Shown here piece by piece: positions 21,814 through 34,021 of a stretch of 64,000 nucleotides of DNA. A program made the position numbers and the translations under genes. Source of the stretch: Mytilus edulis (lineage: Eukaryota > Mollusca > Bivalvia > Mytilida > Mytilidae); contig NC_092346.1 in NCBI RefSeq assembly GCF_963676685.1, positions 73,113,821 to 73,177,820 of the forward strand, read 5' to 3'. A model generated the notes under the pieces. The model made no database searches and was not told where the DNA came from. It saw only the letters and a program-made list of their open reading frames with translations. Each line of letters begins with the position of its first letter. The first letter of the stretch is position 1.

Positions 21814-23146
21814 CTGAAAATATCAGTTGTACATGAACAATAAAATGTTTCAATTATGTTTCAAACCATTAGCCTTAAACAAGAATCTAAGGAATCATTT
21901 AATAATGAAGGTATCATCAGTTTATATTTAGTAGTATGTTAAGGGTATAGATATCAAATTCAATCAAAACACAAAAAAAATCATTCAAACAAGAAAACAA
22001 ATGTTTTTTTTAATGACAACACATATTTTTAAGGAAACAAACATGGCAGGAAAATACCTACAATAATCATTGGTTTACAGGTTCTTTACTTGGAAATAAT
22101 CAGGCGGTGTTAAATATGTTTACGTTCGTCATAGTCTTGTCAACAGCACAATATAAGTAAATCAAACAAATATGAGAGAAACCGAAACACGACAACGACC
22201 GTATAACAGGCTCCAAACAATGGACAGGCGCACACACAATTGGCCGAATTATTCAGATTTATGAGCAATCTATCATGATTCGATCAATGATGCAATAAAT
22301 CAAAATAAGAAGAAAACGAAAAAAGCATTCGCAAAAATCCAGTAATTATCGTTATCAAGTATCAATCAGTACACACTCACTGCATGGACACCACAGACAG
22401 TCCGATAAATTATGACTGTTGGAATATGATCGTTATGGCCGTGCAACTGTTTGTGTGTTGTAGACACATGATATGTTTTTGATGGTTCGTTTAATTCGGT
22501 TCACATTTGTGACTTTCGAACATTCTCAGCCACACACTTCCACATAATATATCATACAGATGATATCTAATTTAATAAAACAGTCCTTTAAAAATAGTAA
22601 TCCCCATTTTCTTTTCATATACGAAATGTACTTCGGTGTAACTGTTGTGTCAATGATTTTCTTTTATAGTTGATATGTTTTCCTGGGTTTTAATAAGTAA
22701 CCCGGATTTGTTTTCTGTCAATCGATTTATGACTTTTGATCAGCGGTATCCAACTGTTGCTTTAATAAGATATGCTGAGAAAAAAAATTCGAATTTAAAC
22801 AGGTAGAATGAGTACAAAGAAATAGACTGAATATTTCAGGTACGCTTGGAATTTGTATGCGATTTCACAGATTAAATAAAACTGTATTTTTTTCGGTTTT
22901 CTTTTTAGTCACGCCATCAGTTTCTATGTTAAATGTGACCTACAAATACCCCAATTATCAATTACTAATATGTAATAACACGAAGTAAATTATTGTCTTG
23001 TTGTAACTAATTTGGTTTACTGTTGTAAAAATTAGTAAAATAGACAAAACATTACTGCAATATCATGGCTGAATACCGTTTCTGTTATAAAGGGGAGGTG
23101 TTTTTCATTTGACACCACAAATGGATACTGCTAACTAAATACTTAC
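21814..23146. other. Gene 2 intron between protease-like exons 1 and 2
   Basis: Contains a family C fragment at about 22660-22775 (AACCCGGATTTGTTTTCTGT). No exon was found. Confidence 0.5.
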
Positions 23147-23380
23147 GATAGAAACAATGCGAAGCTGTTAGTGCATATGATTCTGAAATCAAAACAGCTA
23201 CGCATTCATGTATGAACGTCTTAGCGTCGACATCGGAAAGACGCAACTGGACTACCCAAGGCCAGGAATGAGGTACAGCATTACAGGAATAATAAAATAA
23301 TCTTAAAAGCGTACATGGTTTTGTCGGTCTTGGATTAATTTGCTGTATACCACAACGCAGTGTTTGAACTGGTGTTGTTT
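23147..23380 (-). CDS. Gene 2 exon: protease-like exon 1
   Basis: The exon runs from the acceptor gttatag to the donor gtaagt. It keeps CGIQQI, HSWPW and TASHC with the catalytic His. The activation peptide junction reads LLRLFYYSCN instead of RIVGG, and HECGGA is HECVAV. It is one base shorter than its gene 3 counterpart, ending TATC in phase 1 rather than phase 2. Confidence 0.8.
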
Positions 23381-24572
23381 CTATAACGACAAAGACAATA
23401 CAATTGAAATTACACTTTATTTATGGCCTAAAATCAAAGCGGTTATCTGAATGTAATCTGGATAAGTCTTTGAAAAATACGTTTGCTCATTTCACCTTTG
23501 AAATATAGGATATTACAATTATGAGAAGGTCTGTGTCACATCTTGATATTTTCTCTTTCTCGGTATTGTAAAACAGATGGACGCTTCAAAAACTTCATAC
23601 TTTGTAAAATGGCTATTATGACTCACTAACACACTTTACCACATTTACCCTTTTAAAGGTACACAGTATTTGCAATTTTGGAATTAACATTGTAGAATAT
23701 GGTGTATTTAGTACCATTTGAGTTATTGTTAAAAGTCTTGAGTATTTAGCAAGTCCGACATCGTTTAATCCTACAAGCCTTACAGGTGCCTAAAAACAAA
23801 GTACCTGGTTTTAAGGATACATCAGCTATCACCTGCATTGTCTACAGTATAAACAGTATGTAAGTGCGTTAGAAAGTCTATTACACAAACGTATTGACAG
23901 TCATCGTAGTGACTATGAATGTAAGCCAGACTTTCCTTTCAATGGACTTTTGAGATTTCCCTAGTTTCACTAGACAGATCTCAGTTGACTGATCATGACC
24001 ATCATATACCAAAACCAGTGCTCGTTTTGTTAGGAGAGAAACACTCGGGAAAGCGTTTTGATTAAAAATACTTGTACCAAATTGAATCAACGGAAAGGTA
24101 CAGTTAAAATCGCGCAATGCTAACCATCGCTATACTTGGTGAGTTAGTTTCATTTGGGATTCATAGATACACAGTTCAATAGTTTTAATCTAAGTTCGCT
24201 ATATTCCGTGAATTATACAAGCGTTGTTTTGGTTTTTACATAAGCCAATAAATTTTGATCCTCTCACATATATTTCACGTGCTCAGTGATTTGTGTTGAT
24301 TGTTTTTTCAATTTTTAACAAATGTTTGAATGAAGAAAAGCATATACAAACTTTTAAAAGCAGCACTGTTCATTTTAAAATTCATTTGGTACTTGCATTT
24401 GCCCAAATAATTATCGCTATCAAAATATGTAATTCGTCGGATGTTTTAAAACTATGAAATTATTATGAATAGCTGAGTAACAATTTTAAATCAAATTTTG
24501 TTTTATTCTAATTCTGTATCCCTTTAATGTTCACTTATTAGTTTTAAGATGCAATATGTAGTAATACGTTAC
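23381..24572. other. Gene 2 intron where LDLa exons would be expected
   Basis: I searched this stretch on the minus strand for the Cys-rich GSDE pattern of LDLa exons and found none, so gene 2 appears to lack LDLa repeats altogether. Confidence 0.6.
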
Positions 24573-24863
24573 CTTTTACACATATAACATTTACTGTTAG
24601 GTAAGCAGCCTTTCCTGGGCAAGGATCCGGAAATACTATGTTTGATGGTCATATTTCACATTTTCTTTTACTGTTACACATTGTTTTTATCTTTTCTAGA
24701 ACATTATTTGTTCGACCACACCATCTTTTTGTAACATTACCATTTGGATTACAAGTCAATAAGTTTCTTCTTCCGTATGTTGCCTTTGAAATACTTAGAA
24801 CTCGGTCTTCTCTCATACATCGGAGTGTGCCTTTGTTACTTTTGCATATGGTGTTTCTTTTTC
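24573..24863 (-). pseudogene. Gene 2 exon: SUEL domain with internal TGA
   Basis: The exon is 291 bases, phase 1 to 1, with SUEL motifs ATYGRRN, WCGRTNN and DPCPG. The frame is open at both sides, but CEI is followed by TGA (24649-24651) where gene 3 has TTA (CEILSP). The change is a single-codon nonsense lesion without a length change. The acceptor (aattgaaaag) has a poor pyrimidine tract. Confidence 0.78.
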
Positions 24864-25027
24864 CTTTTCAATTTAGCATTATTGAATAAGTGATTTAATA
24901 GTATTTATAGTTAGGTCTTTTAGACTATTGAAAGAACCAAGAGTACAAATCACAAGAAAATAAAAACATGATAATATTTACTACAGAGTATTGTTTGAAA
25001 CGTTATCATGTAGCTTTGCTGTATGTA

Positions 25028-25200
25028 TAAAAAAGAAGATGTTGTATGATTGCCAATGACACAGAAACTATCAACTATTGGTCACCGTACGGCCTTCATA
25101 TATCAACAATGAATAAAGCCCATACCGCATAGACATCTGTAAAAGCCCCAAAATGACAATGTAAAACAATTCAAACGAGAAAACTAACTTCATATGTTGT
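25028..25200 (-). repeat. Family A repeat (antisense) in gene 2 intron 1
   Basis: Begins AAGAAGATGTTGTATGATTGCC and runs through AACAATTCAAACGAGAAAACTAAC, the reverse of the family A end at about 1490-1690. Confidence 0.65.
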
Positions 25201-25679
25201 CAATACACTGGGTATTAAAAAGTTTAGATTTTTTTTCAAACATAATTTCTATGATCTTTTTGTTATAAAACCAATCCTATTAATTAACTTAACATCATAT
25301 CGGGATCTTTTATAATTAACTTTACAATATGAGGTTTGCTCACTTTAAATGCCGTTTTGTGACCTATAGTGACCTACTTACCTTCGTCATTTGATCTCTA
25401 GTGACAAGGTGTATAAATTGGTAATTATACCACATTTTATGTATATATCACTCGCTATGCAAATCCAACTAAGTCAAACTGCCACATGTAAGACAGTCAT
25501 AATGCATGGTTCCAAGTAGACGAAATACCTTGCAGATTTCTTCTTTATGTTTTTTTTTCATACGTTCATTTGTTTTGTCTACTATAGTCTGAACATCAAA
25601 ATTTCAAAATGACCGTAAATGGGTATTGATTTAAGCCATATCAATTAATAATTTATAGTGTGTCTTTCTATTTTGTAAT

Positions 25680-25870
25680 ATTATACTATTGTGTCAGGTA
25701 AGTATGAAGGTTAGTACCTATTTAAACGATCAAACCCGCTGCATTATTTACACCTGAACTAAGTCTGGAACCTGATGTTCAGTGACTTTGACCTTTAACG
25801 GTTTACTTTTACAAATTGTGACTTGGATGGAGAGTTGTCTAATTGGCACTCATACCACATCTTCTTATAT
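25680..25870 (+). repeat. Family A-related repeat in gene 2 intron 1
   Basis: Contains CTTGGATGGAGAGTTGTCT and CATACCACATCTTCTTAT, shared with 37396-37500. A family C fragment (antisense) follows at about 26030-26150. Confidence 0.65.
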
Positions 25871-26215
25871 CTTTGAGTACCTTGTAGAAGGAAAGAACAT
25901 AATTTTTATTATTCTATTCTCATAAAAGACTCGCGTTTTGTAATTTATCTTATCATTATAGTTTCAAAAATTTTAGCGTTAAATAAGAAGGTATGGAATG
26001 ATTATTAAGAAACTAGCCAGTGGAGACCACTGACGTATAAAGTAAAAACACAAAAACACTGAACTCCGAGGAAAATTAAAAAAGGAAAGTCCAAAATCAA
26101 AAGGCAAAATCAAAAGTCCAAACACATCAAACGAAAAAGTATGTTAGCAACTTGTCTATATTACCTTTCTCGTTTTCCGTCAGTGACCAATGCAAATACT
26201 ACAACGTAATCTTAC

Positions 26216-26285
26216 CTTCAGTTTTATCAATAATAGACAATAAAACAAAGACAACTGCAAAAAGTTTAAATATGTTCTTTCCCAT
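26216..26285 (-). CDS. Gene 2 exon: signal peptide
   Basis: ATG at 26285-26283 opens MGKNIFKLFAVVFVLLS, followed by a phase 1 donor (GAAG before gtaaga). It is 70 bases and clearly related to the gene 3 first exon. Confidence 0.8.
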
Positions 26286-26323
26286 TATTTGTTTAAGTAA
26301 AGTATGAACAGATTGTACATATG

Positions 26324-26330
26324 TTTTATA
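26324..26330 (-). promoter_or_regulatory. Possible TATA box of gene 2
   Basis: TATAAAA on the minus strand about 40 bases upstream of the gene 2 ATG. Gene 3 does not keep it at the same place, although other upstream sequence is shared. Motif match only. Confidence 0.25.
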
Positions 26331-26821
26331 TTTGTATATAATATTTTGATTAAATATTCATTTTGGTTATTGTGCTTGAAGCATGTATGTAAAAATATAA
26401 TCAGCTTTTAAATTGTATAAATCTGTTACGAATATTAAAGAATGCGATTTTCTCTTCCGCGTACAACATTATGTGATGCCAAAAAATTAAATTTTATACA
26501 TTTATTAATATATATTCTCCGCCCCGAAGCCGCCAACATGTGTCAAGCATATCCAACACGTGGCATTTTAATTTGTGGGCATATTTCAAATGAAAAGACA
26601 GAATCAAATCAATTTTTAAAACCACTTGTATCAACAAACAATGCTAGCACGGTAGGTAAAGTGTCTGGCTATATAGCGTGAATCGTGTTTTTTTCATTGA
26701 TTTGATCGGGATTTTGTTTCGAGTGGGACCACTTTTTTTCGGGTGAACATGAACAAAAATATAAAGAAACATACTTGCTTTCTAACAAGACGTGATATAT
26801 ACGGTTGAGTTGAATATTCAA

Positions 26822-27446
26822 AGTTATACAAGAGGGACGAAAGATACAAAAGGGACAGTCAAACTCATAAATCTAAAACAAACTGACAACACCATGGCTA
26901 AAAATGAAAAAGACAAACAGAAAAACAATAGTTCACATGACACAACATAGAAAACTAAAGAATAAACAACACGAATCCCACCAAAAACTAGGGGGGATCT
27001 CAGTTGCTCCGGAAGGGTAAGCAGATCCGGCTCCACATGTGGCACCCGTCGTGTTGCTTATGTGATTACAAATCCGGTAAATAGTCTTATTCGGTAGGTC
27101 ACATTCATGAAAGGGAAGGGGATTGTAGTTACGACGTAAGGAACATATCCGATATCATTTGTGAAACGGTTATTCCATAACGGTCAACCAACTCGTGATG
27201 GCGTCCGTAAAATTTACGAAGGGATGATTTCAACTTCACCATTTGGAACTCTTGGTTTAATAGCTTCCTTGTGAGCAGTAACCCTCTATCAAGAAAATCA
27301 TGATAGGAAATGCGAGCACAATATATCACAATATATGTTAGTAATTGATATAAAAAGATATTATTAATTCGATAATATTTTTCGTTTAAAATAAGCCTAA
27401 CAATACTTTTATTCCAAAATACTGAAAAAAAGTTATTGTTATACAC
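26822..27446 (-). mobile_element. Retroelement 3' end: reverse-transcriptase C-terminal fragment plus tail
   Basis: The minus frame 27446-27129 (105 codons) ends with LLTRKLLNQ, LKSSLRKFYGRHHELVDRYG and SQMISDMF, which I recognise as the C-terminal end of a bivalve retroelement polyprotein. The tail down to 26822 contains the reverse of GTCAAACTCATAAATCTAAA. Copies of the tail are at 63035-63290 (sense on plus) and a fragment at 59840-59925. 5' truncated, non-functional. Confidence 0.65.
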
Positions 27447-27674
27447 ACATTAATGCAAATGTCGAAAGAAATGCATATATGGAATCTATGTATCTTTAGA
27501 AATACGGACACAAAATTGTTATTTTCAATAGTAAGACAGGTGTCCAATTCTACAATGTAAATAGATTTGTTTTAATTGTCTGAATTTCACATGCCAATTG
27601 TATACACTTTTGTACACTTTTTAGGTTCTTCAATGTATCGATACCTATAATTTTACATTGCACATATGGTCACG

Positions 27675-27890
27675 TTTCTCTTACTATCAATGACTTATTT
27701 ACACTAAATCCGTTGAATAGTGTGGGGACTGGTTGATAATTTGGTCTAATGGTTAAATTTAGATTTTTGTATTATTTAAACTTACTTTGAACTTACTGCC
27801 AGTAACTTCGCGTACTTTGGAAGGGGTGTTAGATTTCATGCCAGTTTTTTCTTATATAATTGGGAAACGTCTGTCCCAGGTTAGGGTCAA
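27675..27890 (+). repeat. Family A 5' fragment
   Basis: Matches 911-1060 (ATTTACACTAAATCCRTTG block and CAGTAACTTC). It lies in the spacer between gene 3's 3' end and gene 2's 5' end. Confidence 0.55.
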
Positions 27891-28454
27891 ACTCCATTGT
27901 TTTTCGTAACTCGGGGGAAAAAACTGACGCACTCGAAAAAGTCCGAACTTCTCTAAAAAAAAAAACCTAACAAAAATAAATGAATTAAGTCTCAAAATGT
28001 CGTTTTCAATGGAACATAAGATTTGCAACAATGTTGATCTTGAAAACTGAAATAAAGGATACACCAGATACAGTTATTTTTGTCTCATATATCTGCCTAT
28101 ATCTTGAATAAAGTCATCTGGGACTCCTGATTGGATGATTCAGCGTAGGAATTATTTTCTATTGAAAGCTTATGCTAGAAATAAGAATTATCTTAATATA
28201 TTTGCTGCGTCCGAAACGTATTTCTAGATTTACTTCGGACATTGATTTGTAATGAGGGTCGAGTATAGTTAAACTTTACACGAACTTTTCGGTTTTTATG
28301 AATCAATAACACAGTGGGGCTATCAATCTTGACAACAATTTTACGGAAGCCAAAATTTATTATTTGGTTATTTATGTTAAGGAAGACCTGTGTTTAACAT
28401 ATCAACGGAGATGTTCCACTTGTATTTCTGAAATTCCAGATTGATTGATTAAAC

Positions 28455-28735
28455 CAAACTTGTAATGAAGTAGATGTAAGCAATTGTAGGCAACGATATG
28501 GCATTTAACAATGAGAAAACCCCATACGTATGGTCGGCAATAAAGGGCACCAACATGAAAAATATGAAACAATTCAATTAAGAAAACTAACGGCCTAATT
28601 TATAACGAAACAGTTTACCAAAAACAACTATGACAAACAAGAACCAACAACAACCAACGAACTACATGATACTGACTTAGGACAGACACATACATATGCG
28701 GCGGGATTAAACATGTTTGTGAGCGTGTAAGTTTA
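28455..28735 (-). repeat. Family A repeat (antisense)
   Basis: Diverged antisense copy with CCCATACGTATGGTCGGCAA, AGAAAACTAACGGCC and GCGGCGGGATTAAACATG. Confidence 0.6.
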
Positions 28736-29275
28736 AATGTCTAATAGGCGTACTGAAGGTCTTCATTTTGGTATCTGAATTGCTTCCTATTTATATTGAA
28801 GTTAACCCCTTATTTTAATATAGATTCTTCAAGATATTGTTTAAAAATGTGTAATGTATATATAAACTATATTTACAACATATAATTGAGCTCAAAGGTA
28901 AAACTATTTTTTTAAAGATATAAATAAGTTTTAAGACATGTTCGAACATATCTGCTGTATGTCTTACGTTAACCATGTTCATGATGATACTTTTATTGAA
29001 TTATATTTCCCATCTTGACGTAGTACTGTTCTTCACACGTGTTACTACATTTGACTAAGGCATATACACAAATACCAAAAGAAACATATTTTGTATCAAT
29101 CATTTAATAGAAGACTTGATTTGAATTTGAACAATATCTGAACAAAAACTACTGTTTTAATACTACATATTAAATGTAATTCATTATACTATTATTGGAA
29201 TTGTTATCCTATTTGTAACAATACCACACACAATTTATCAATCTTGCTAAAACACTTGAGATAATAAGTCCTCAT

Positions 29276-29352
29276 CTATAATTTTGTCGTTTGATCAGTT
29301 ATCCAACTGACAAATTTGAACACATTTGCATATACGCCAGGAAGGTGGGGTC
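29276..29352 (-). CDS. Gene 3 exon: last exon and stop
   Basis: The exon is 77 bases ending TAG (29276-29278) and encodes LPGVYANVFKFVSWI. It is nearly identical to the gene 2 last exon. Confidence 0.85.
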
Positions 29353-29939
29353 CTGGAAAAATAGAAAAATAAATAAATAAATACAATAAGATATAACATT
29401 TTTTTTTTATATTTATTGTCTTCTTATTTTCCTTCATTTGACCATTAAAATTATTTTTTTCCTACACTTAATAACCTAAATAATTAACCATGTCGGCTAT
29501 TTAAATCATAAGTTCTGGAATGGATATTTTTCTTCTATATTTGTTGGTTACAAATCATAATACAATGTCTCTTAAAACGAGAAAAAAGTATTAAACAGCG
29601 GTTAGTCAAGAATGTAAAAGAGCGCTTATATGTGTACTGCAACTTGTTTCTATATTTTTTAATTAGTCATTTGTTAATTTTATGCAAGGGTTTATATAGG
29701 ATGGTTTAATATCGATACTTTTGAAAATACTTCACTTATGATGTCACGTTTATTTGAAATCACTATAATGATGGGATATAAAATACTAAAATCATACCAC
29801 ATCTTCTTAATTTCATAAATAGGACAAAAACAAAAAAGTAGCCAAATTATCACAACATTGTCCCGGGGAAGTTGAAACCGTAGTTTCGATATAATTTCTT
29901 AAATTAATCAACAGTCAATTAACAACCCCAATATGTAAT

Positions 29940-30375
29940 ATAAAGAAGAAGAGATCGTATGATTGCTAACGAAATAACTTTCTACATGAGACCAAATAAC
30001 AGAAATTTACGGTTTAAATTCAACGGCCTTCATCAATGACAAAGCCCATACTACATAGTCAGCTATTAAAAGCCCCAAATTGACAATTGTAAAACAATTC
30101 AAACGAGAAAACTAACAGCCTAATAAATGTATAAAAAATGAACGGGAAAAAAAATTGTAACTGCAACAAAAGACAACTTCTAAATGACAGCCTCCTGACT
30201 TGGGACAGACACGTAAATACATAATGTGGCGGGGTTTAACATATGAGCGGGATACCAACCCTCACATAACCTTGGACAGTGGTGTTACCGTGCAATATAA
30301 AAACGTACTATAACAATCAGTTAAAAAAGCTTAACTCATCAGATGGATACAAATAGAAATACATGTAATTACTAT
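29940..30375 (-). repeat. Family A repeat (antisense) in gene 3 intron
   Basis: Longest antisense copy: AGAAGAAGAGATCGTATGATTGC through CTGACTTGGGACAGACACG and TGTGGCGGGGTTTAACATA. Confidence 0.7.
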
Positions 30376-31189
30376 TTATGCTTTATTTGTCAGAATAGTT
30401 GAATAACTCGTGGTTCGTCTACAGTGGTTACGTTTTATGTTGTTTGTTTTCAAATGTGTTTACCTTCTCGTCCTATATGCTATTGTCTTATATTACATTT
30501 TATTATTTGTATTTTCTATATGTTTGTAAAATTTAAGTTAATCTGTCAGCTATTTCAATTATATAGTTTTTAGTTTAAAACAAATATAGTTACAGATTAT
30601 TGTTCGTTTATACACAGTTTTGATAACAACAAAAGCCATATAGTTGAAAATACAAATATTTATACTATTAGATAAATATTCATGTAATTATTAGATAATA
30701 CATATAATTAAACCATTGTCGTAACGTCAGCCTATTCATTTACCGTGGATTCTTTTATTAAGAATCAACTCTTCCTTAATCTGTCGTTGAAATAGACTCA
30801 CCAAATTATATTCAATTGTTTCATTTGAGTGCCTTATTTCATAAAATTTAAATAGACTAATTTGCTGATTTTTGTTCACTAATTGAATTATTTGAAAACT
30901 TTCCATTATTTTTTTATGATTTGTATATACTTTCACTGACAAGAAAATGCAAATTAACAAACAACTGATAATTGTTTTACAATTAATTTTATCTCATACT
31001 TTAATTTTATCTCATACTTTCTTTTGTTTTTGGTAATATTATATTTTTATAATGTTTTACTATATTATTCAATTTTATATATTTTACCAATTTGTAATGA
31101 AAAGTAATGTACAGTATTGGAGGCATTACATTTATTTTAATTTTAAAATTTTTATTCGGTGTTCAAGACCTGCAGCTCCTACTCATATT

Positions 31190-31490
31190 TTGTAAAACGT
31201 TATCAGTGACTGAGTCGAAAGTTGATGAACCAGGGGCATGTCAAAGAACATCTCGTCTTATTTTCCCTTTCGTTGATACGGAATAAATATTCCGTATAAA
31301 CTTCACAAATAATACATGATGGTCTTGAAGTATAGATTCTGCGTACTGTCATTGTTTATAACCTTTTAAAATGTGTGTTATATTATTGTATAATTTGTCT
31401 TTATTAATATTACTTTTACTGTTTGGTCTGTGTTTGGTTATATCCATTAGACGTGGCTCTGTACTTATGAAACCCGTCATTGTTTTGTTT
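31190..31490 (+). repeat. Family C start fragment in gene 3 intron
   Basis: AGTTGATGAACCAGGGGCATGTCAAAGAAC and TTCCGTATAAACTTCACAAATAATACA match 12960-13100. Confidence 0.65.
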
Positions 31491-31820
31491 GCATGTCTTG
31501 AGGTATAGGGGGAGGGTTGAGATCTCACAAACATGTTTAACCCCGCCGCATTTTTGCGCCTGTCCCAAGTCAGGAGCCTCTGGCCTTTGTTAGTCTTGTA
31601 TTATTTTAATTTTAGTTTCTTGTGTACAATTTGGAAATTAGTATGGCGTTCATTATCACTGGACTAGTATATATTTGTTTAGGGGCCAGCTGAAGGACGC
31701 CTCCGGGTGCGGGAATTTCTCGCTACATTGAAGACCTGTTGGTGACCCTCTGCTGTTGTTTTTTTATTTGGGCGGGTTGTTGTCTCTTTGACACATTCCC
31801 CATTTCCTTCTCAATTTTAT
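31490..31820 (+). repeat. Family B retroelement tail in gene 3 intron
   Basis: Runs from TGAGGTATAGGGGGAGGGTTGAG to CTTTGACACATTCCCCATTTCC; the reverse complement matches 63612-63945 and 2146-2365. Orientation relative to the element is sense on plus. Confidence 0.72.
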
Positions 31821-32259
31821 CTTTCATATTTGCTTTGTCTTTGTGAATTTTTGTGTTTCATTGATACATATGACATGGCTCTGCATGCAAGCGTCCTGCT
31901 TTATGTATTCTGGTCTTTCATATTTGCTAATGCTTTGCCTATATGCCCTTTTGTTTTTCATTTATACATAATGACGTGGTTCTTTTCTTAGAAGACATAC
32001 ACAATAAGCATATAGACAAGTGACAAGAAGGAAAGGTAAACTTCTAATTTACATACTGCTGAGGATATGCATTAAGAACGATAGACTATTTTCTTTTAAT
32101 ACTTTGAACGACAACGTTATCTTATATATGACGTTTACATTCTGACGTCCAACGCACGATTTTACATTAGAATGAATATTAATCTAACCATTCGGTCCCA
32201 ATACTTAAAATCTGTCAATCGTTCAAAGATGGATTTAACTTCCAAAATACAAAAGTAAT

Positions 32260-32930
32260 GAATGAGGTGGTTAAATTTGATTTATGCCTTTTTGTGTTTC
32301 TTTGTTGAATATTTGTTTGTTTTTATTGTGAGTTAGATACTTGTGGTACTTGTACCTCCTGTCATTATTGTTTATGATATTCTCGTAATCTTGACTTCCA
32401 TTTTTGCTAATGTGCTTTGTCCATATTTCTTTTGGTGTTACTTCGAAACACATAGCGTGGATCTGTACGTATACGTCATTGTGCTATTGTACTATGGTAA
32501 ATTTGTATATTATTGTTTTTAATTTTTGCTAACATGCTTGGTCTATATGCCATTTTGTGTTTTTTTGTTACATATTTGTTGGTTTTTTAAGTGATTAAGT
32601 TTATAACACAATGTTGACTTTCATACAATTGAGAGGTTTAGCTAGTTATAAAACCCGGTACAATCCACCATTTTCTACATAAGAAAATGCCTGTACCAAA
32701 TCAGAAATATAACATTTGTTATTCATTCGTTTGATATGTTTGAGCTTTCGATTTGCCATTTGATTAGGGACTTTCCGTTTTGAATTTTCCACGGAGTTCA
32801 GTATTTTTGAGATTTTACTTTTTCTTTGGTTTGTTAACTGGATTTGTTTTCGCTTAACCGATTTATGACTATACAACAGCGTACGCGTAATACTGCTGAT
32901 GCCATTAATTATGTAATTTGTACTTTTCAA
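32260..32930 (+). repeat. Family C repeat in gene 3 intron
   Basis: Carries GCTAATGTGCTTTGTC, TAAAACCCGGTACAATCCACCA and GATTAGGGACTTTCCGTTTTG. It is the second longest copy of the family, directly before protease-like exon 4 on the minus strand. Confidence 0.68.
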
Positions 32931-33117
32931 TAAAAGTGAGCATTATTTGGTAGTATTTGCAGCCTACATTAAATCCAAGACGCTTGAAACACTACGGAAA
33001 ATATAAAAAAACATTTAAAAAAATTTATTAATTCTAGTTTCTAAAAGACTACTGACTTGTGCACTTCTGATCAGGCTAATGTAAAATGATTAGTTTGAAA
33101 CATAAATTTATTCTTAC

Positions 33118-33202
33118 TTTCGCAATCAACGCCAAACGTTGCTAATCCTTGTAAATACCAGATATTTCCAAATTTGCACATTAGTGGACTACCACTGTCG
33201 AT
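33118..33202 (-). CDS. Gene 3 exon: protease-like exon 4 (Ser region)
   Basis: The exon is 85 bases, phase 0 to 1, and reads IDSGSPLMCK then LATFGVDCE. Gly193 is Ile and Gly197 is Ser; the serine and Cys201 are kept. Confidence 0.85.
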
Positions 33203-33734
33203 CTATTAAATGAAATTATTGGACTTAGAGACATCATACAATAAAAAGGTTATTTATTCACATATTTCACTTGAATAACACTTGTAGGATCTGTTCAACA
33301 GTAAAATGCTGAAGTTTAGTAATGTTATATCAATGAGAAACCGTACTAGATGCTTTTTTCAAAAATTAAGTTTAATTATTGAACATGAGTATACTCACTG
33401 GATGTCTTTTAATACAACCTTTTGTACCACTTCTTGCATTAACGCTACACCTTAAGTGCAATGAAAACAACAACCACTATCATAAAATTGGCATTATGAA
33501 GTATTTTCCGAAACAGTTTCGTATTTTTATTTAAACTTTGTTTTCAAATTTTTTAACCTGGAAAATTAAAAATGCATCCACGATATAACCCTCATATCAA
33601 ATGTGTCTTACTGTATCGAGTTTATTAGATGTTTCAATACTTGAACGCATGTGCTTTATCGGTGATTATACGTAGTCAAAACAATTTCAGTGCATTTCCA
33701 ACTTATTTTAACAGTTTATCTTTAAGTCAGCTTT

Positions 33735-33890
33735 GGCAAATTTTGTAGGAATTTTTGGTCCTCAATGTTCTTCAACTTCGTATTTTATATGGCCTTTTAA
33801 CAAAAAAAATATTCGAACGTCACTGATGAGTCTTTTGTAGACGAAACGTGGGTCTGGCGCAAATACAATCATGGAAATGCTTATTTCGTG
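33735..33890 (+). repeat. Family D repeat fragment in gene 3 intron
   Basis: GTCCTCAATGTTCTTCAACTTCG, CGTCACTGATGAGTCTTTTGTAGACGAAACG and GTCTGGCGCAAATAC identify the family also found at 34440-34705, 37900-38275, 45080-45230, 55670-55860 and 58875-58980. Confidence 0.68.
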
Positions 33891-34021
33891 ATTAGAAATG
33901 CCGCTGTTGGGTTTGATAGATGTATTTTTATTAGATATGTACATTATTTACTTTTCCTTACATACTTTTTTGCCTTATTCGTACCACCCTAAGTATCACC
34001 CTAAAACTTTTCGATTAATAC

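Larger units (their letters stand above)
19396..26285 (-). pseudogene. Gene 2: SUEL-trypsin-like duplicate, probably non-catalytic, with lesions
   Basis: Seven exons on the minus strand: signal peptide, SUEL, and five protease exons. There are no LDLa exons. The SUEL exon has an in-frame TGA (24649-24651) at codon 95. Protease exon 1 is one base short (234 bases against 235 in gene 3), so the regular phase-2 acceptor of exon 2 shifts frame. An AG five bases further in would restore it. The protease has His, Asp and Ser, but the IVGG activation motif is replaced (RLFYYSC). The sequence at the serine is WKDSGSP, so oxyanion-hole Gly193 is Lys. SWG is TFG, Cys201 is Ser, and PGVY is PDVY. Skipping the symmetric SUEL exon, with the inner acceptor, would give a 287-residue secreted protease-like protein. 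I rate pseudogene or pseudoenzyme more likely than an active protease. Confidence 0.7.

Noticed and set aside
23381..24572. Search for hidden LDLa exons in genes 2 and 3
   Set aside because: No six-cysteine GSDE pattern in this intron or in 37833-39161, so absence of LDLa is accepted.
24638..24889. Plus-strand frame of 83 codons
   Set aside because: It is the opposite strand of the gene 2 SUEL exon, whose cysteine motifs are on the minus strand.
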